Source: Limnohabitans sp.
Lineage (GTDB): Bacteria > Pseudomonadota > Gammaproteobacteria > Burkholderiales > Burkholderiaceae_C
Reading direction: 5' to 3'
Length of the DNA: 64,000 bases
NCBI RefSeq assembly: GCF_023910625.1
Contig: NZ_JAAVVW010000002.1
Coordinates: 230,024-294,023 of the forward strand
Shown: positions 48,971 through 57,725 of the stretch, in pieces
Position numbering within the stretch: position 1 is the stretch's first letter
Layout: each line of letters starts with the position of its first letter
Program-made: the position numbers and the translations under genes
Notes under the pieces: model-generated
Seen by the model: the letters and a program-made list of their open reading frames with translations, nothing else
Databases searched by the model: none
Told to the model about the DNA's origin: nothing

Positions 48971-49070
48971 ATCAGCGAACCTCCCCAAAGGCGCTGCGGG
49001 TGCCTGCCGGGGTGATGTGGCGAAAGCGAAGCGCCTCTGAACCCCGGCAGGCACCCGCAGCGCCTCACCA
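48971..49070 (+). repeat. Palindromic repeat with conserved apex, copy A (24-bp perfect stem)
   Basis: Bases 48989-49012 (AGGCGCTGCGGGTGCCTGCC...) and 49042-49065 are exact inverted copies around a 29-nt loop containing GATGTGGC, AAGCG and GCGCCTCTGA. The flank ATCAGCGAACC and the loop are shared with a second copy at 55826-55912, whose stem has different sequence. It lies in the 394-bp gap between trxB and rpmB. Confidence 0.82.
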
Positions 49071-49141
49071 CCCAAGCTCAAACCACCTTGATTTTTCCAC
49101 AAAAGACCGTCCAAAGAGTCCAACCCCCCTGGTTTTCTGGC

Positions 49142-49147
49142 TATAAT
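49142..49147 (+). promoter_or_regulatory. Probable -10 box of the rpmB-rpmG promoter
   Basis: A consensus TATAAT lies 165 bp before rpmB. The -35 region at the proper distance (TCCAAC) is poor. The long leader between it and the rpmB start could hold regulation, but I see no clear structure. Confidence 0.45.
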
Positions 49148-49312
49148 TCAAGGCTTTGCTGGAACTGCCCGGATTGTCATTCGGGGTCACAGAGACAGCA
49201 ATCTGGGATACCGCCACCCATCTTGGCGAGGTGAGGCTGGAGCGCCAGGCCCCGTGCAGATCTGCACGAGACCCATCGGCACCGGCTGTTTGAAAAGTAT
49301 CGGAGTGTCCAC

Positions 49313-49546
49313 ATGGCACGCGTTTGCGAAGTAACGGGCAAAGGCCCAATGACGGGAAACAACGTCTCCCACGCCAACAACAAAACCAAGCGCCGGTTCC
49401 TGCCGAACCTGCAATACCGTCGTTTCTGGGTTGAAACAGAAAACCGTTGGGTGCGTTTGCGCGTTTCCAGCGCCGCTCTGCGCCTGATCGACAAAAACGG
49501 CATCGATGCCGTGCTCGCAGACCTGCGTGCACGCGGTCAAGCCTAA
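49313..49546 (+). CDS. rpmB: 50S ribosomal protein L28
   Basis: A 77-residue basic protein of the large subunit: [38 protein letters not shown] and [17 protein letters not shown], full length. It is followed by rpmG 26 bp downstream, the conserved rpmB-rpmG pair. Confidence 0.97.
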   Translation: MARVCEVTGKGPMTGNNVSHANNKTKRRFLPNLQYRRFWVETENRWVRLRVSSAALRLIDKNGIDAVLADLRARGQA

Positions 49547-49572
49547 ACCCAGAACATCAGGAGTCAACCACC

Positions 49573-49743
49573 ATGGCAACCAAAGGCGGACGCGAAAAAA
49601 TCAAGCTGGAATCCACAGCAGGCACGGGTCACTTCTACACGACCAGCAAAAACAAGAAAACCATGCCCGAGAAAATGTCGATCATGAAGTTCGACCCCAA
49701 AGCTCGCAAGCATGTTGAATACAAGGAAATCAAGCTGAAGTGA
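49573..49743 (+). CDS. rpmG: 50S ribosomal protein L33
   Basis: A 56-residue protein starting at ATG 49573 ([20 protein letters not shown]) and ending KEIKLK. It lacks the four zinc-binding cysteines (only Thr/Ser/Lys in those places), so it is the zinc-independent (C-minus) form. An AGGAGTCAACC ribosome site precedes it. Confidence 0.96.
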   Translation: MATKGGREKIKLESTAGTGHFYTTSKNKKTMPEKMSIMKFDPKARKHVEYKEIKLK

Positions 49744-49763
49744 TTCGGCCTACGCCTTGGAAC

Positions 49764-49797
49764 AAAAAACCCGCTGCGAATACAGCGGGTTTTTTTA
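49764..49797. terminator. Bidirectional terminator after rpmG
   Basis: CCCGCTG/CAGCGGG closes a short loop, with AAAAAA before and TTTTTTT after. It serves rpmG on the plus strand and could serve the convergent desaturase on the minus strand. Confidence 0.9.
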
Positions 49798-49872
49798 TGT
49801 CTGAATCTTTTTGATTTCAAAAAAAGCAGTCAGGTCCGAAGGCCCTGAATGGGAGTACGACGGCAGGAAAAA

Positions 49873-51085
49873 TCAGGCTGTTTGACGAACTGCGCGCAAC
49901 TTCACAGAGAAGTCACGCAAGGCAGCAATACCGCTTTCTTCGGCTCGACGACACCAAGCTTGCAAATCAGCGGCCAATTGCTCACGTGAGTGCGAGGTGT
50001 TAAGCCAGATCTGACTCAACTCTTCGCGCATGTGCAACATTTTGTCGAGCACAGGGCTGGCAGCACGGGCTTGTTCGAGCTGCGCCTGCGCCGCTGAGGG
50101 TACTTTGGCGGCATCGCGGTGCAACCAGCGTTGGGCGGTCTTCAATACATCGGCATCGAGCTTAATTTGGGTGGCTTCCTGCTGCATCACCGCACGCACA
50201 TTGCGTGCATAACCTGCCATCACTTCGTAGCGATTGGCGATCAGTGCTTCCAGCGTCTTCTCGTCGGCCACAGGACGAATGTCGCCATAAGCCAGACGGG
50301 GAGGTGTCTTTTTGACGGTCGCCAGCCCCAGGGTTTCGAGTGTTCGGATGTACAACCAGCCGATGTCGAACTCGTAAGGCTTGACCGACAACTTGGCCGA
50401 CGTGGGGTAAGTGTGGTGGTTGTTGTGCAACTCTTCGCCACCGATCAGGATGCCCCATGGCGAGATGTTGGTGCTGGCGTCGTGCGCCTCAAAGTTGCGG
50501 TAAGCCCCAGTAGTGGGCTGCACCGTTGATGATGCCAGCGGCAGTGGCGGGAATCCAGGCCATTTGAACCGCCCAGACCGTCAGGCCCAAAAAGCCAAAG
50601 AGCGCCACGTCAATGATCAGCATCAAGGCCACGCCTTGCCAGGAAAAGCGGGCGTAGAGATTGTGCTCGATCCAGTCGTCGGGCGTGCCGTGACCATAGC
50701 GCTGCAGGGTTTCCTTGTTTTTGGACTCCTGGCGGTACAGCTCGGCACCCTTGAACAAAACGGTTTTGATGCCGTGCACATGCGGGCTGTGCGGGTCTTC
50801 AGCTTGCTCGCACTTGGCGTGGTGTTTGCGGTGGATAGCGGCCCACTCCTTGGTCACCTGGCCAGTGGTCAGCCACAGCCATAAACGAAAGAAGTGCGAG
50901 GGAATGGCGTGCAGGTCCAAAGCGCGGTGCGCCTGGTGACGGTGCAGAAAAATGGTGACGCTGGCTATGGTGATGTGGGTCAGGGCCAAGGTGATCAGCA
51001 CCATTTGCCACCAGGCCAGATCGAACAGGCCATGGCCCATCCAGTGAATCACCGCATCCCAAAAAGCCCAATCAGGCAAGAACAT
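49873..51085 (-). pseudogene. Acyl-CoA/fatty acid desaturase (delta-9 type), split by a one-base frameshift
   Basis: A membrane diiron desaturase introducing double bonds in fatty acyl chains. The 5' part (ATG 51083-51085) has membrane helices and histidine boxes HRHQAHRALDLH and HRKHHAKCE; the 3' part has the third box HNNHHTYPTSAKLS. The frame breaks after GAAHYWG: an extra T (GGCTTACC for GGCTACC) near 50508. Restored, YRNFEAHDASTN follows and the protein is about 403 residues, with an additional C-terminal helical region. All three His boxes survive across the break. Confidence 0.87.
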
Positions 51086-51198
51086 GAGTCTGTCTTTCTA
51101 CTGTAGCCCGGATTTCAGGCCATTCATTGATTTTAAGTTTACCGCCGCCAAAAGGACAGCAGTTTCAAAGCATCAGGAATCCATGAGGTCTTAAATGT

Positions 51199-52497
51199 TT
51201 ACTTTTTAACCCAAGCTGCTGCAAAAAAACCATCTGTGGCATGGCGGTGAGGCCACAAGCGTAGAAATGTACCGCCAGATTGCTCATTCGTCGACTCATC
51301 AACCGAAAGTGCCGGGGAACACAAGCTGGCGGCGGCGGGCACCTTGAGCCGTTCAAGTTCTTGGGCCACATTGAGGGGAACAAAGTCGGGGTTGTCAGCG
51401 CTGAAGGCTTGCGCGATCAGCTCGTTTTCTTCGGGCAACATGCTGCAAGTGGCATACACCAAGCGGCCGCCCGACTTGACCATGCGTGAGGCACTTTGCA
51501 AGATGGCTTGTTGCTTCTCGGTCAACTCCAGAACAGCTTGGGGCTTTTGCCGCCATTTCAAGTCTGGGTTGCGGCGCAAGGTGCCCAGGCCCGAGCAAGG
51601 GGCATCGACCAGCACGCGGTCGATCTTGCCCGCCAGGCGCTTGACGCGGTCATCGCGCTCATGGGCAATGGCCGCCGGGTGCACATTCGACAAGCCGCTG
51701 CGTGCCATGCGAGGTTTGAGCGCATCCAGGCGGTGGCCCGACACGTCAAAGGCGTACAAGCGGCCCGTGCTGCGCATGGCCGCGCCCAGCGCCAGCGTCT
51801 TGCCACCTGCACCGGCACAAAAGTCCACCACCATCTCGCCCCTGTGGGCGTCCACCAGCAAGGCCAAAAGCTGCGAACCTTCGTCTTGCACTTCGATGGC
51901 GCCCCGCGTGAACGCATCGGTTTTTTGCAGGGCAGGCTTGCCTTGCAAGCGCAGACCCCAAGGCGAATACGGCGTGGGTTCGGCGGCAATGCCTGCTTGC
52001 GCCAGCTCTTTTTGGATCTCGCTGCGCTTGGCCTGGAAGGTGTTCACGCGCAAGTCCAGCGTGCCCGGTTGCTGCAGGTGTTCGGCCAGCGCCCAGAAGT
52101 CGTTGCCCAATTGGGCCTGCAGGGCTTGCGCCATCCACTCGGGCAAATTGTGGCGGTGCGGGGCCATCAGCGCGTCAGCGGGAATCGCATCGCAAGTGGC
52201 CAACCACTGCTTTTCGGTGTCATTGAGCGCCGAAGCCAGAAAATCGCGCGGGCCCCAAAACCCCAAAATGGCCAGCTTGCGCTCATTGGCTCCCGAGCCC
52301 GAACGGGCCAGTTGCTCATACAACAGCTTTTTGCGCAACACGGCAAAGGCGGTTTCAGCCAAGGTGGCGCGTTCGCGGGGCCCCAGGGCACGGTGTTCAC
52401 GAAAAAAGCGCGACACGACAGCGTCGGCGGGATGTTCAAATTGGAGGACCAGCCTGACCAAATCGGCGCAGGCGTCTAAAAGGGCTTTGGGATGCAT
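51199..52497 (-). CDS. rsmB: RsmB-family rRNA (cytosine-5) methyltransferase
   Basis: A SAM-dependent RNA m5C methyltransferase of about 432 residues. The SAM motif is VVDFCAGAGGKTLALGAAM; the two catalytic cysteines are in DAPCSGLGTLRRNPD and YATCSMLPEEN. The N-terminal part is an RNA-binding NusB-like/RRM region (FFREHRALGPRERATLAE). RsmB methylates 16S C967 in E. coli; sub-family assignment is less certain than the chemistry. I chose ATG 52495-52497 (MHPKALLDACADLV). It precedes the desaturase by 113 bp on the same strand. Confidence 0.87.
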   Translation of the reverse strand: MHPKALLDACADLVRLVLQFEHPADAVVSRFFREHRALGPRERATLAETAFAVLRKKLLYEQLARSGSGANERKLAILGFWGPRDFLASALNDTEKQWLATCDAIPADALMAPHRHNLPEWMAQALQAQLGNDFWALAEHLQQPGTLDLRVNTFQAKRSEIQKELAQAGIAAEPTPYSPWGLRLQGKPALQKTDAFTRGAIEVQDEGSQLLALLVDAHRGEMVVDFCAGAGGKTLALGAAMRSTGRLYAFDVSGHRLDALKPRMARSGLSNVHPAAIAHERDDRVKRLAGKIDRVLVDAPCSGLGTLRRNPDLKWRQKPQAVLELTEKQQAILQSASRMVKSGGRLVYATCSMLPEENELIAQAFSADNPDFVPLNVAQELERLKVPAAASLCSPALSVDESTNEQSGGTFLRLWPHRHATDGFFAAAWVKK

Positions 52498-52551
52498 AGA
52501 GGTGCATTGTCCCATCCCCAACCCTTGTGACAGACACACATCAGGAAAGAC

Positions 52552-52788
52552 ATGTCAGAACCACTGCCACCGATGATCGAAACGCCCAAAGGGCTCTACC
52601 AACACTACAAGGGGGGTCAATACCGCGTGCTGGGCACCGTGCGCCACAGCGAAGACTTGCAGCCCATGACGCTTTACCAGGCCCTGTATGGCGAGCAAGG
52701 CCTGTGGGTACGCCCCGCCGCCATGTTTGCCGAAGTGGCCGAATTCAACGGCCAGCTTCAACCGCGCTTTGCGCGAATTGGGAATTGA
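52552..52788 (+). CDS. DUF1653 family protein
   Basis: A 78-residue protein of unknown function with the family pattern GLYQHYKGGQYRVLGTVRHSEDLQPMTLYQALYG and WVRPAAMFAEVAEF. No catalytic residues are evident. Its 3' end overlaps the convergent purN by 44 bp. Confidence 0.88.
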   Translation: MSEPLPPMIETPKGLYQHYKGGQYRVLGTVRHSEDLQPMTLYQALYGEQGLWVRPAAMFAEVAEFNGQLQPRFARIGN

Positions 52789-53356
52789 AAAACGCTGCCA
52801 CGGCCCTTGGGTAAATCAGGTGCTCTTGCGTGAGCACCCGTGCAGCCAGGTCTTCAGCGCTGTCGCCAGGCAGCACCGGCACCACCGCTTGCGCCAGAAT
52901 GGGGCCGTGGTCCAGATCGGACGTGACCTGGTGCACCGTGGCCCCGGCAAATTGGCAACCAGCATCGATGGCGCGCTGGTGGGTGTGCAGCCCCGGAAAA
53001 GCGGGCAACAAGGACGGGTGAATGTTGAGCAAACGCCCGGCGTAATGCGCTACAAAACTTGGCGTGAGGATGCGCATGAAACCCGCCAACACCAGCAAAT
53101 TTGGGGCAAAACGGTCGATTTCGGCCATCAAGGCGGTGTCGAAGTCTTCGCGGCTGGCAAAGCTCCTGTGGTCCAGCGCCGCTGTGGCGATGCCCTGGTC
53201 TTGCGCCCAAGCCAAGCCTTTGGCGTCAGTTTTGTTGCTGATGACTGCGGCCACGCGAACATTCAGGCGCTGCGCCCACTGCGCTTGCCGGGCGGCGCGC
53301 ACGATGGCCGCCATATTGGAGCCCGCGCCCGAGATCAAAATGACAATATTTTTCAT
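52745..53356 (-). CDS. purN: Phosphoribosylglycinamide formyltransferase
   Basis: PurN transfers formyl from 10-formyl-THF to GAR in purine synthesis. The 203-residue protein shows VILISGAGSNMAAIVRA, LAGFMRILTPSFV, the catalytic NIHPSLLPAFPGLHTHQRA and TVHQVTSDLDHGPILAQ with the active-site Asp. ATG 53354-53356 (MKNIVILIS) is the start; the open frame upstream is non-coding. Confidence 0.95.
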   Translation of the reverse strand: MKNIVILISGAGSNMAAIVRAARQAQWAQRLNVRVAAVISNKTDAKGLAWAQDQGIATAALDHRSFASREDFDTALMAEIDRFAPNLLVLAGFMRILTPSFVAHYAGRLLNIHPSLLPAFPGLHTHQRAIDAGCQFAGATVHQVTSDLDHGPILAQAVVPVLPGDSAEDLAARVLTQEHLIYPRAVAAFFNSQFAQSAVEAGR

Positions 53357-53509
53357 GAGTGCAGGGATTATCCCAGCACACCCCCTGCAAACCCTTGTTT
53401 GTCGCTCCAAAGACAGGAACAAGCTTGCGGAGCGTGATAAAAAGCACGGTCGTTTGATTTTGTTTGCACCGCGCAAGCACAAGGCTTTCACCAACGGAGA
53501 AATTTTCCC

Positions 53510-54692
53510 ATGGATTTGGCATTCACCCCCGAAGAACTCGCGTTTCGAGACGAAGTTCGTACTTGGGTCAAGGCAAACTTGCCGACCGAGCTTTCGCAAA
53601 AAGTGCACAACGCCATGCGCCTGACGCGCTGAGGACATGCAGGCCTGGGCCAAAATTTTGGGCAAAAAGGGCTGGCTCGGTTATGGCTGGCCGCAGCAGT
53701 TTGGCGGCCCGGGCTGGACCGCGGTGCAAAAGCACCTGTTTGAAGAAGAGTGCGCTTTGGCCGGTGCTCCCCGTGTGGTGCCTTTTGGCCCCGTGATGGT
53801 GGCCCCAGTCATCATGGCCTTTGGCAATGCCGAGCAGCAGCAGCGCTTTTTGCCCGGCATCGCCAGCGGCGAAGTCTGGTGGAGCCAGGGCTACAGCGAG
53901 CCGGGTTCCGGCTCGGACCTGGCCTCGCTGAAAACCCGCGCCGAGCGCCAAGGCGACAAATACATCGTGAATGGCCAAAAAACCTGGACCACCCTGGGCC
54001 AGTACGGCGAGTGGATTTTCTGCCTGGTGCGCACCAGCACTGAAGGCAAGCCCCAAACCGGCATTTCCTTTTTGTTGATCGATATGAAATCGCCCGGCAT
54101 CACCGTGCGCCCCATCAAGCTGCTCGATGGCGAATGCGAGGTCAATGAAGTCTGGTTTGACAACGTCGAAGTGCCGGTGGAAAACCTGGTGGGCGAAGAA
54201 AACAAGGGCTGGAACTACGCCAAGCACCTGCTGGCCCACGAGCGCACCAACATCGCCGACGTGAACCGCGCCAAGCGCGAGCTCGAGCGCTTGAAGCGCA
54301 TCGCCAAAGCCGAAGGCGTCTACGACGACCTGCGCTTCCGCGATGAAATCGCCAAGCTCGAAGTCGACATCGTGGCACTCGAAATGTTGGTGTTGCGTGT
54401 CTTGTCGGCCGAAAAGTCCGGCAAGAACTCACTCGACATTGCCGGTCTGCTCAAAATCAAGGGCAGCGAAATCCAGCAGCGCTACACCGAGCTGATGATG
54501 CAAGCGGCCGGGCCTTTTGCCGTGCCCTGCATCTTTGAAGCCATGGAAGCGGGCTGGCAAGGCAACTTCCCCGGCGGCACCCTGGCCAATGCGCCCCTGG
54601 CCGCCAATTACTTCAACATGCGCAAGACCACCATTTATGGCGGCAGCAACGAAGTGCAACGCAACATCGTCGCCCAGACAGTTCTGGGTTAA
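53510..54692 (+). pseudogene. Acyl-CoA dehydrogenase (pimeloyl-CoA dehydrogenase large-subunit type), split by a one-base frameshift
   Basis: The protein begins MDLAFTPEELAFRDEVRTWV at ATG 53510 and runs into TGA after NAMRLTR. An extra T (CGCTGAGG) near 53630 causes this. In the next frame it continues DMQAWAKILGKKGWLGYGWPQQFGGPGW with FAD/substrate motifs WWSQGYSEPGSGSDLASLKT and a C-terminal TTIYGGSNEVQRNIVAQ. Restored length is about 393 residues. With the following gene it forms the PimC-PimD-like heteromeric dicarboxylyl-CoA dehydrogenase pair; the substrate is inferred from family only. Confidence 0.87.
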
Positions 54693-54704
54693 GGAGACAA
54701 GCAC

Positions 54705-55821
54705 ATGGATTTCGATTTTTCTGACGACCAAGAACAACTGCGTGACGCGGTGCGCAAATGGGTGGACAAGGGATACGACTTTGACCGCCGCCGCGCCATC
54801 GTGGCGGCCGGAGGCTTTGACCGCGCCGCTTACACCGAGCTGGCCGAACTGGGCCTGACGGGCTTGTATGTGAGCGAAGAACACGGCGGTATGGGCATGG
54901 GCCCGACCGAAGCCATGGTGGCCATGGAAGAGTTGGGGCGCGGCATCGTGCTCGAACCCCTGACCCAAACCCTGATCGCCAGCGCCACCCTGCAAACCCA
55001 CGCCCCTGCTGCCCTGCAAGCGGCCTGGCTGCCACGCATGGCGACAGGCGAAGCCATTGTGGTGCTGGCGCATCAAGAGCGCGCTGCGCGCTACCAACTG
55101 AGCCGCTGCGCCGCTGTGGCCTCTGAATCGGGTGACGCCTGGACTGTGAGCGGCACCAAGAGCGTGGTGGCCGTGGGCGACCAGGCCGATGCCTTCATCG
55201 TTCCCGCCATGGCCAAGGGCGCTTTGGCCTTGTTCTTGGTCGAGCGCACCGCCAGCGGTGTGAGCACCCAGGGTTACCTGACGCAAGACGGCTCACGCGC
55301 CGCCGAAGTGGTCTTGAGCCAAGCCTCTGCCCAGCTCATCACCCTGAACGGCCTGTCGGCTCTTAGAGGAAGCGGTGGACATCGGCATCGCCTGCAGCTG
55401 CGCCGAAGCCGTGGGCGTGATGGACAAGACCTTGGCCATCACCGTGGACTACATGAACACCCGCAAGCAATTCGGTGTGGCCATTGCCAGCTTTCAGGCC
55501 CTGCGCCACCGCGTGGCCGACATGAAGATGCAGCTGGAGCTGGGCCGCTCGATGAGCTACTACGCCAGCCTGAAATTGCACGCCCCGGCCGAAGAACGCC
55601 GCCGCGCCATGGCGCGTGCCAAGTACCAGCTCGGCACCTCCATGCGTTTCATCGGCCAGCAGTCGGTGCAGTTGCACGGCGGCATTGCGGTGACGGACGA
55701 GTACATCGTGAGCCATTACTTCAAGAAATTGACTCAGTTGGACATGACGTTTGGCGACACATTGCACCAACTGGGCGAAGTGTCGGCCCGCATGCAGGAG
55801 ACGGCGGGCGTGTTCGCCTGA
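54705..55821 (+). pseudogene. Acyl-CoA dehydrogenase (pimeloyl-CoA dehydrogenase small-subunit type), split by a one-base frameshift
   Basis: From ATG 54705 (MDFDFSDDQEQLRDAVRKWV) the frame is coding to ITLNGLSAL near 55364. There an extra T (CTCTTAGAGG for CTCTAGAGG) shifts it. The remaining part (EEAVDIGIACSCAEAVGVMDKTLAITVDYMNTRKQFG, QQSVQLHGGIAVTDEY) is in the next frame to 55821. Restored length is about 371 residues. It starts 12 bp after the large-subunit gene, so both form one operon. A palindromic repeat and a terminator follow. Confidence 0.87.
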
Positions 55822-55825
55822 TCCG

Positions 55826-55912
55826 ATCAACGAACCCCGCCAGGCGGGAGGGCGGCGCGGGTCGGGCGATGTGGCAAAGCCAAGCGCCTCTGAGGCCGAA
55901 ACGCGCCGCCCT
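55826..55912 (+). repeat. Palindromic repeat with conserved apex, copy B (11-bp stem)
   Basis: The stem AGGGCGGCGCG (55849-55859) pairs with CGCGCCGCCCT (55902-55912), and TCGG/CCGA pairs inside it. The apex GATGTGGCAAAGCCAAGCGCC is almost the same as copy A at 48971-49070, and both share an upstream ATCARCGAACC. It lies directly after the small-subunit dehydrogenase. Confidence 0.78.
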
Positions 55913-55964
55913 TTCGTCTTGCGGCTCAACACCATAATCGTTTGAATGAGCCATGCAAGAACAA

Positions 55965-55986
55965 GGCCCCGAAAGGGGTTTTTTTG
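55965..55986 (+). terminator. Terminator between the dehydrogenase operon and brnA
   Basis: GGCCCC-GAAA-GGGG is followed by TTTTTTT. It ends the plus-strand operon; the minus-strand T-run is poor. Confidence 0.85.
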
Positions 55987-56019
55987 TTTCTCAAAACTTC
56001 GTGTTGGCAAATCCGCGAA

Positions 56020-56313
56020 CTACACCGTGGATTGGGCTCGCACCCAGTCACGCATGGCGTCATTCATACGGGTCTGCCAACCCTTGCCGGTGGACCGGAA
56101 AGCTTCCAGTACATCGGCATCAAAGCGGATGGTGATGCGTTCTTTGACAACCTCAGCCCTTGGACGCCCTCGTGGCTTGAGCATCGTCTGTGCGGCCTGG
56201 GATCCAAACAGCTCGGGCAACACCTCAGATGCAGGGCGGGCTAGGGCAAAGTCTGCATCCGTCCATTCCGGGTTGTCGGAATCAATCAGTTCTGGATTTG
56301 GGCGTTTTTGCAT
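56020..56313 (-). CDS. brnA: BrnA-type antitoxin
   Basis: A 97-residue antitoxin with a CopG/ribbon-helix-helix C-terminus (VKERITIRFDADVLEAFRSTGKGWQTRMNDAMRDWV) and an acidic N-terminus (PEWTDADFALARPASEVLPELFG). BrnA neutralises BrnT and represses its own operon. I chose ATG 56311-56313 (MQKRPNPEL), which overlaps the brnT end by 32 bp. Confidence 0.88.
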   Translation of the reverse strand: MQKRPNPELIDSDNPEWTDADFALARPASEVLPELFGSQAAQTMLKPRGRPRAEVVKERITIRFDADVLEAFRSTGKGWQTRMNDAMRDWVRAQSTV

Positions 56314-56569
56314 ATTTCTTGACCTCTCTCGAATTGGCCTTGCGCAGGCTGATGACATGCACCTTGCCTTCGCGCGGCGTGAAGACCATGGCGTGCAAGC
56401 GTTCCCCGATGTACCCCAGCACCTGAAATCGCCGCTCTCCATACGCTTTGCGGGTGTCCTCCTCCATCAGCGCAGTGGCCCACTCCATCAGCTCGACGAG
56501 CTCAAACGACAAACCACGGTTCGCTATGTTGGAGCCGTTTTTGGCTGGATCGAATCTAATATGTGCCAT
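56282..56569 (-). CDS. brnT: BrnT-type ribonuclease toxin
   Basis: A 95-residue toxin of the BrnT/RelE-like fold with FDPAKNGSNIANRGLSFE, GERRFQVLGYIGERLHAMVFTPREG and VISLRKANSREVKKYAK. It cleaves RNA in translation arrest in characterised members. It is the first gene of the toxin-antitoxin operon, toxin before antitoxin as usual for BrnTA. An A+T-rich stretch (TTATTGTATGCACATTAAAT region, 56570-56630) upstream probably carries the promoter and operator. Confidence 0.88.
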   Translation of the reverse strand: MAHIRFDPAKNGSNIANRGLSFELVELMEWATALMEEDTRKAYGERRFQVLGYIGERLHAMVFTPREGKVHVISLRKANSREVKKYAKTPKSRTD

Positions 56570-56633
56570 CTTATTGTATGCACATTAAATGAAGATTGCA
56601 AGTTTTTTATACATTCCGAATACCCTTGATGAC

Positions 56634-57593
56634 TCACTCCGCCTCGCGCACCCGCAGAAAAGACGCAAAACGCGGCAGGCCCCAAGGCGTGCGGTCACGG
56701 TATCGGTAAGTGACCCAAGCCCCCACGGGCGGAGGGTTGCGGCGCTGGGAATCGCTCAGGCCCGAGCCCAAGGCAAAGCGCTGGCCCGACGGCATTTGCA
56801 CCAACAAAGCCCCGGTCATGCCCAGCAAACGCCCTTTACCCGGCTGGTGGCCCACCACGAGCCCCTCCTCGTCCTGTTCGGGTTTGAGCTTGAACAGTGC
56901 ATCGCTGCGGCCGGGCTGCCACAGGGCATCGGCGCGGTGCAGCATCAGCCCCTCGCCGCCTTGGCGCACCGTCTCCTGCAAAAGCGCTTGCAAAGCGCGG
57001 GCGTCGTTCACCTCAAGCTGCGCGACCGGCATCAGCCAGGGCTGCTGCGCCTGAGCCAAGGTCGACTGCATAAATGCCACCCGCTGTGCAAACGGTGCGG
57101 CGTGGCCTGGCGCGTCAAACACCAGGTACTTCACCGCCCGCCAGGCCTCGACATCGGGCTCGGCTTGCCGCACTGCGCCAGACAGCCGGTCAAACGCCCC
57201 ACGGGCCATCCACAACTCGCCGTCGAGCGCGACCCGGGGCAGCGCCGACAAAAACCAAACCGGGGCCGCAATCACCCGGCCACTGCGAAAACGCAAGACC
57301 TGCCCATCCCAGACGGCCCGAACGCCGTCGAATTTTTCACTCACTGAAAACCCTTGTGGCGAACGCCCTGGGGGCCAGGGCATGGCCAGCTGAACGCCAC
57401 TCGGCTCCCCAGACGGAACCGGCCCCACGGCCTGGGCCCAAACACTGGGCATCAGCCAAGGCGACAAGAGCAGCGCCGACAAGCTGGCGCGTCGGCACAG
57501 GCCTGAAGTGGGTGCCTGAGGCCGGCGCGAAGCGCGGCCCTCGAGTGGGGCCGGGTCGCGGCCTGACAAAAAAGCCAAAGCTGGGGGGGGCAT
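56634..57593 (-). CDS. Periplasmic ATP-dependent DNA ligase (LigE type)
   Basis: A minimal ATP-dependent ligase of about 319 residues with an N-terminal export signal (ASLSALLLSPWLMPSVWAQA, around residues 36-55). The nucleotidyl lysine is in SEKFDGVRAVWDG (KxDGxR); further motifs are ALDGELWMARGAF, EGLMLHRADALW and LFKLKP. After these comes an OB-fold with ALLVQMPSGQRFALGSGL. Such Lig E enzymes are exported and linked to uptake or repair of extracellular DNA. The start could be ATG 57593 or 57617. The start is 100 bp from the upstream HNH endonuclease gene, which is on the same strand. Confidence 0.85.
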   Translation of the reverse strand: MPPPALAFLSGRDPAPLEGRASRRPQAPTSGLCRRASLSALLLSPWLMPSVWAQAVGPVPSGEPSGVQLAMPWPPGRSPQGFSVSEKFDGVRAVWDGQVLRFRSGRVIAAPVWFLSALPRVALDGELWMARGAFDRLSGAVRQAEPDVEAWRAVKYLVFDAPGHAAPFAQRVAFMQSTLAQAQQPWLMPVAQLEVNDARALQALLQETVRQGGEGLMLHRADALWQPGRSDALFKLKPEQDEEGLVVGHQPGKGRLLGMTGALLVQMPSGQRFALGSGLSDSQRRNPPPVGAWVTYRYRDRTPWGLPRFASFLRVREAE

Positions 57594-57725
57594 GGTCAGA
57601 CTCCCTGATGACCCCAAGGCCCAAAGCTGCCTTGAAAGCCAGCCAGGTTGGGGTCTTTTGTTTTCAGGAGGTAATGATGCGACGCTTTGCGCATCCGCGC
57701 AAGCCGCGTCGTCTGGCTGTCCCGC

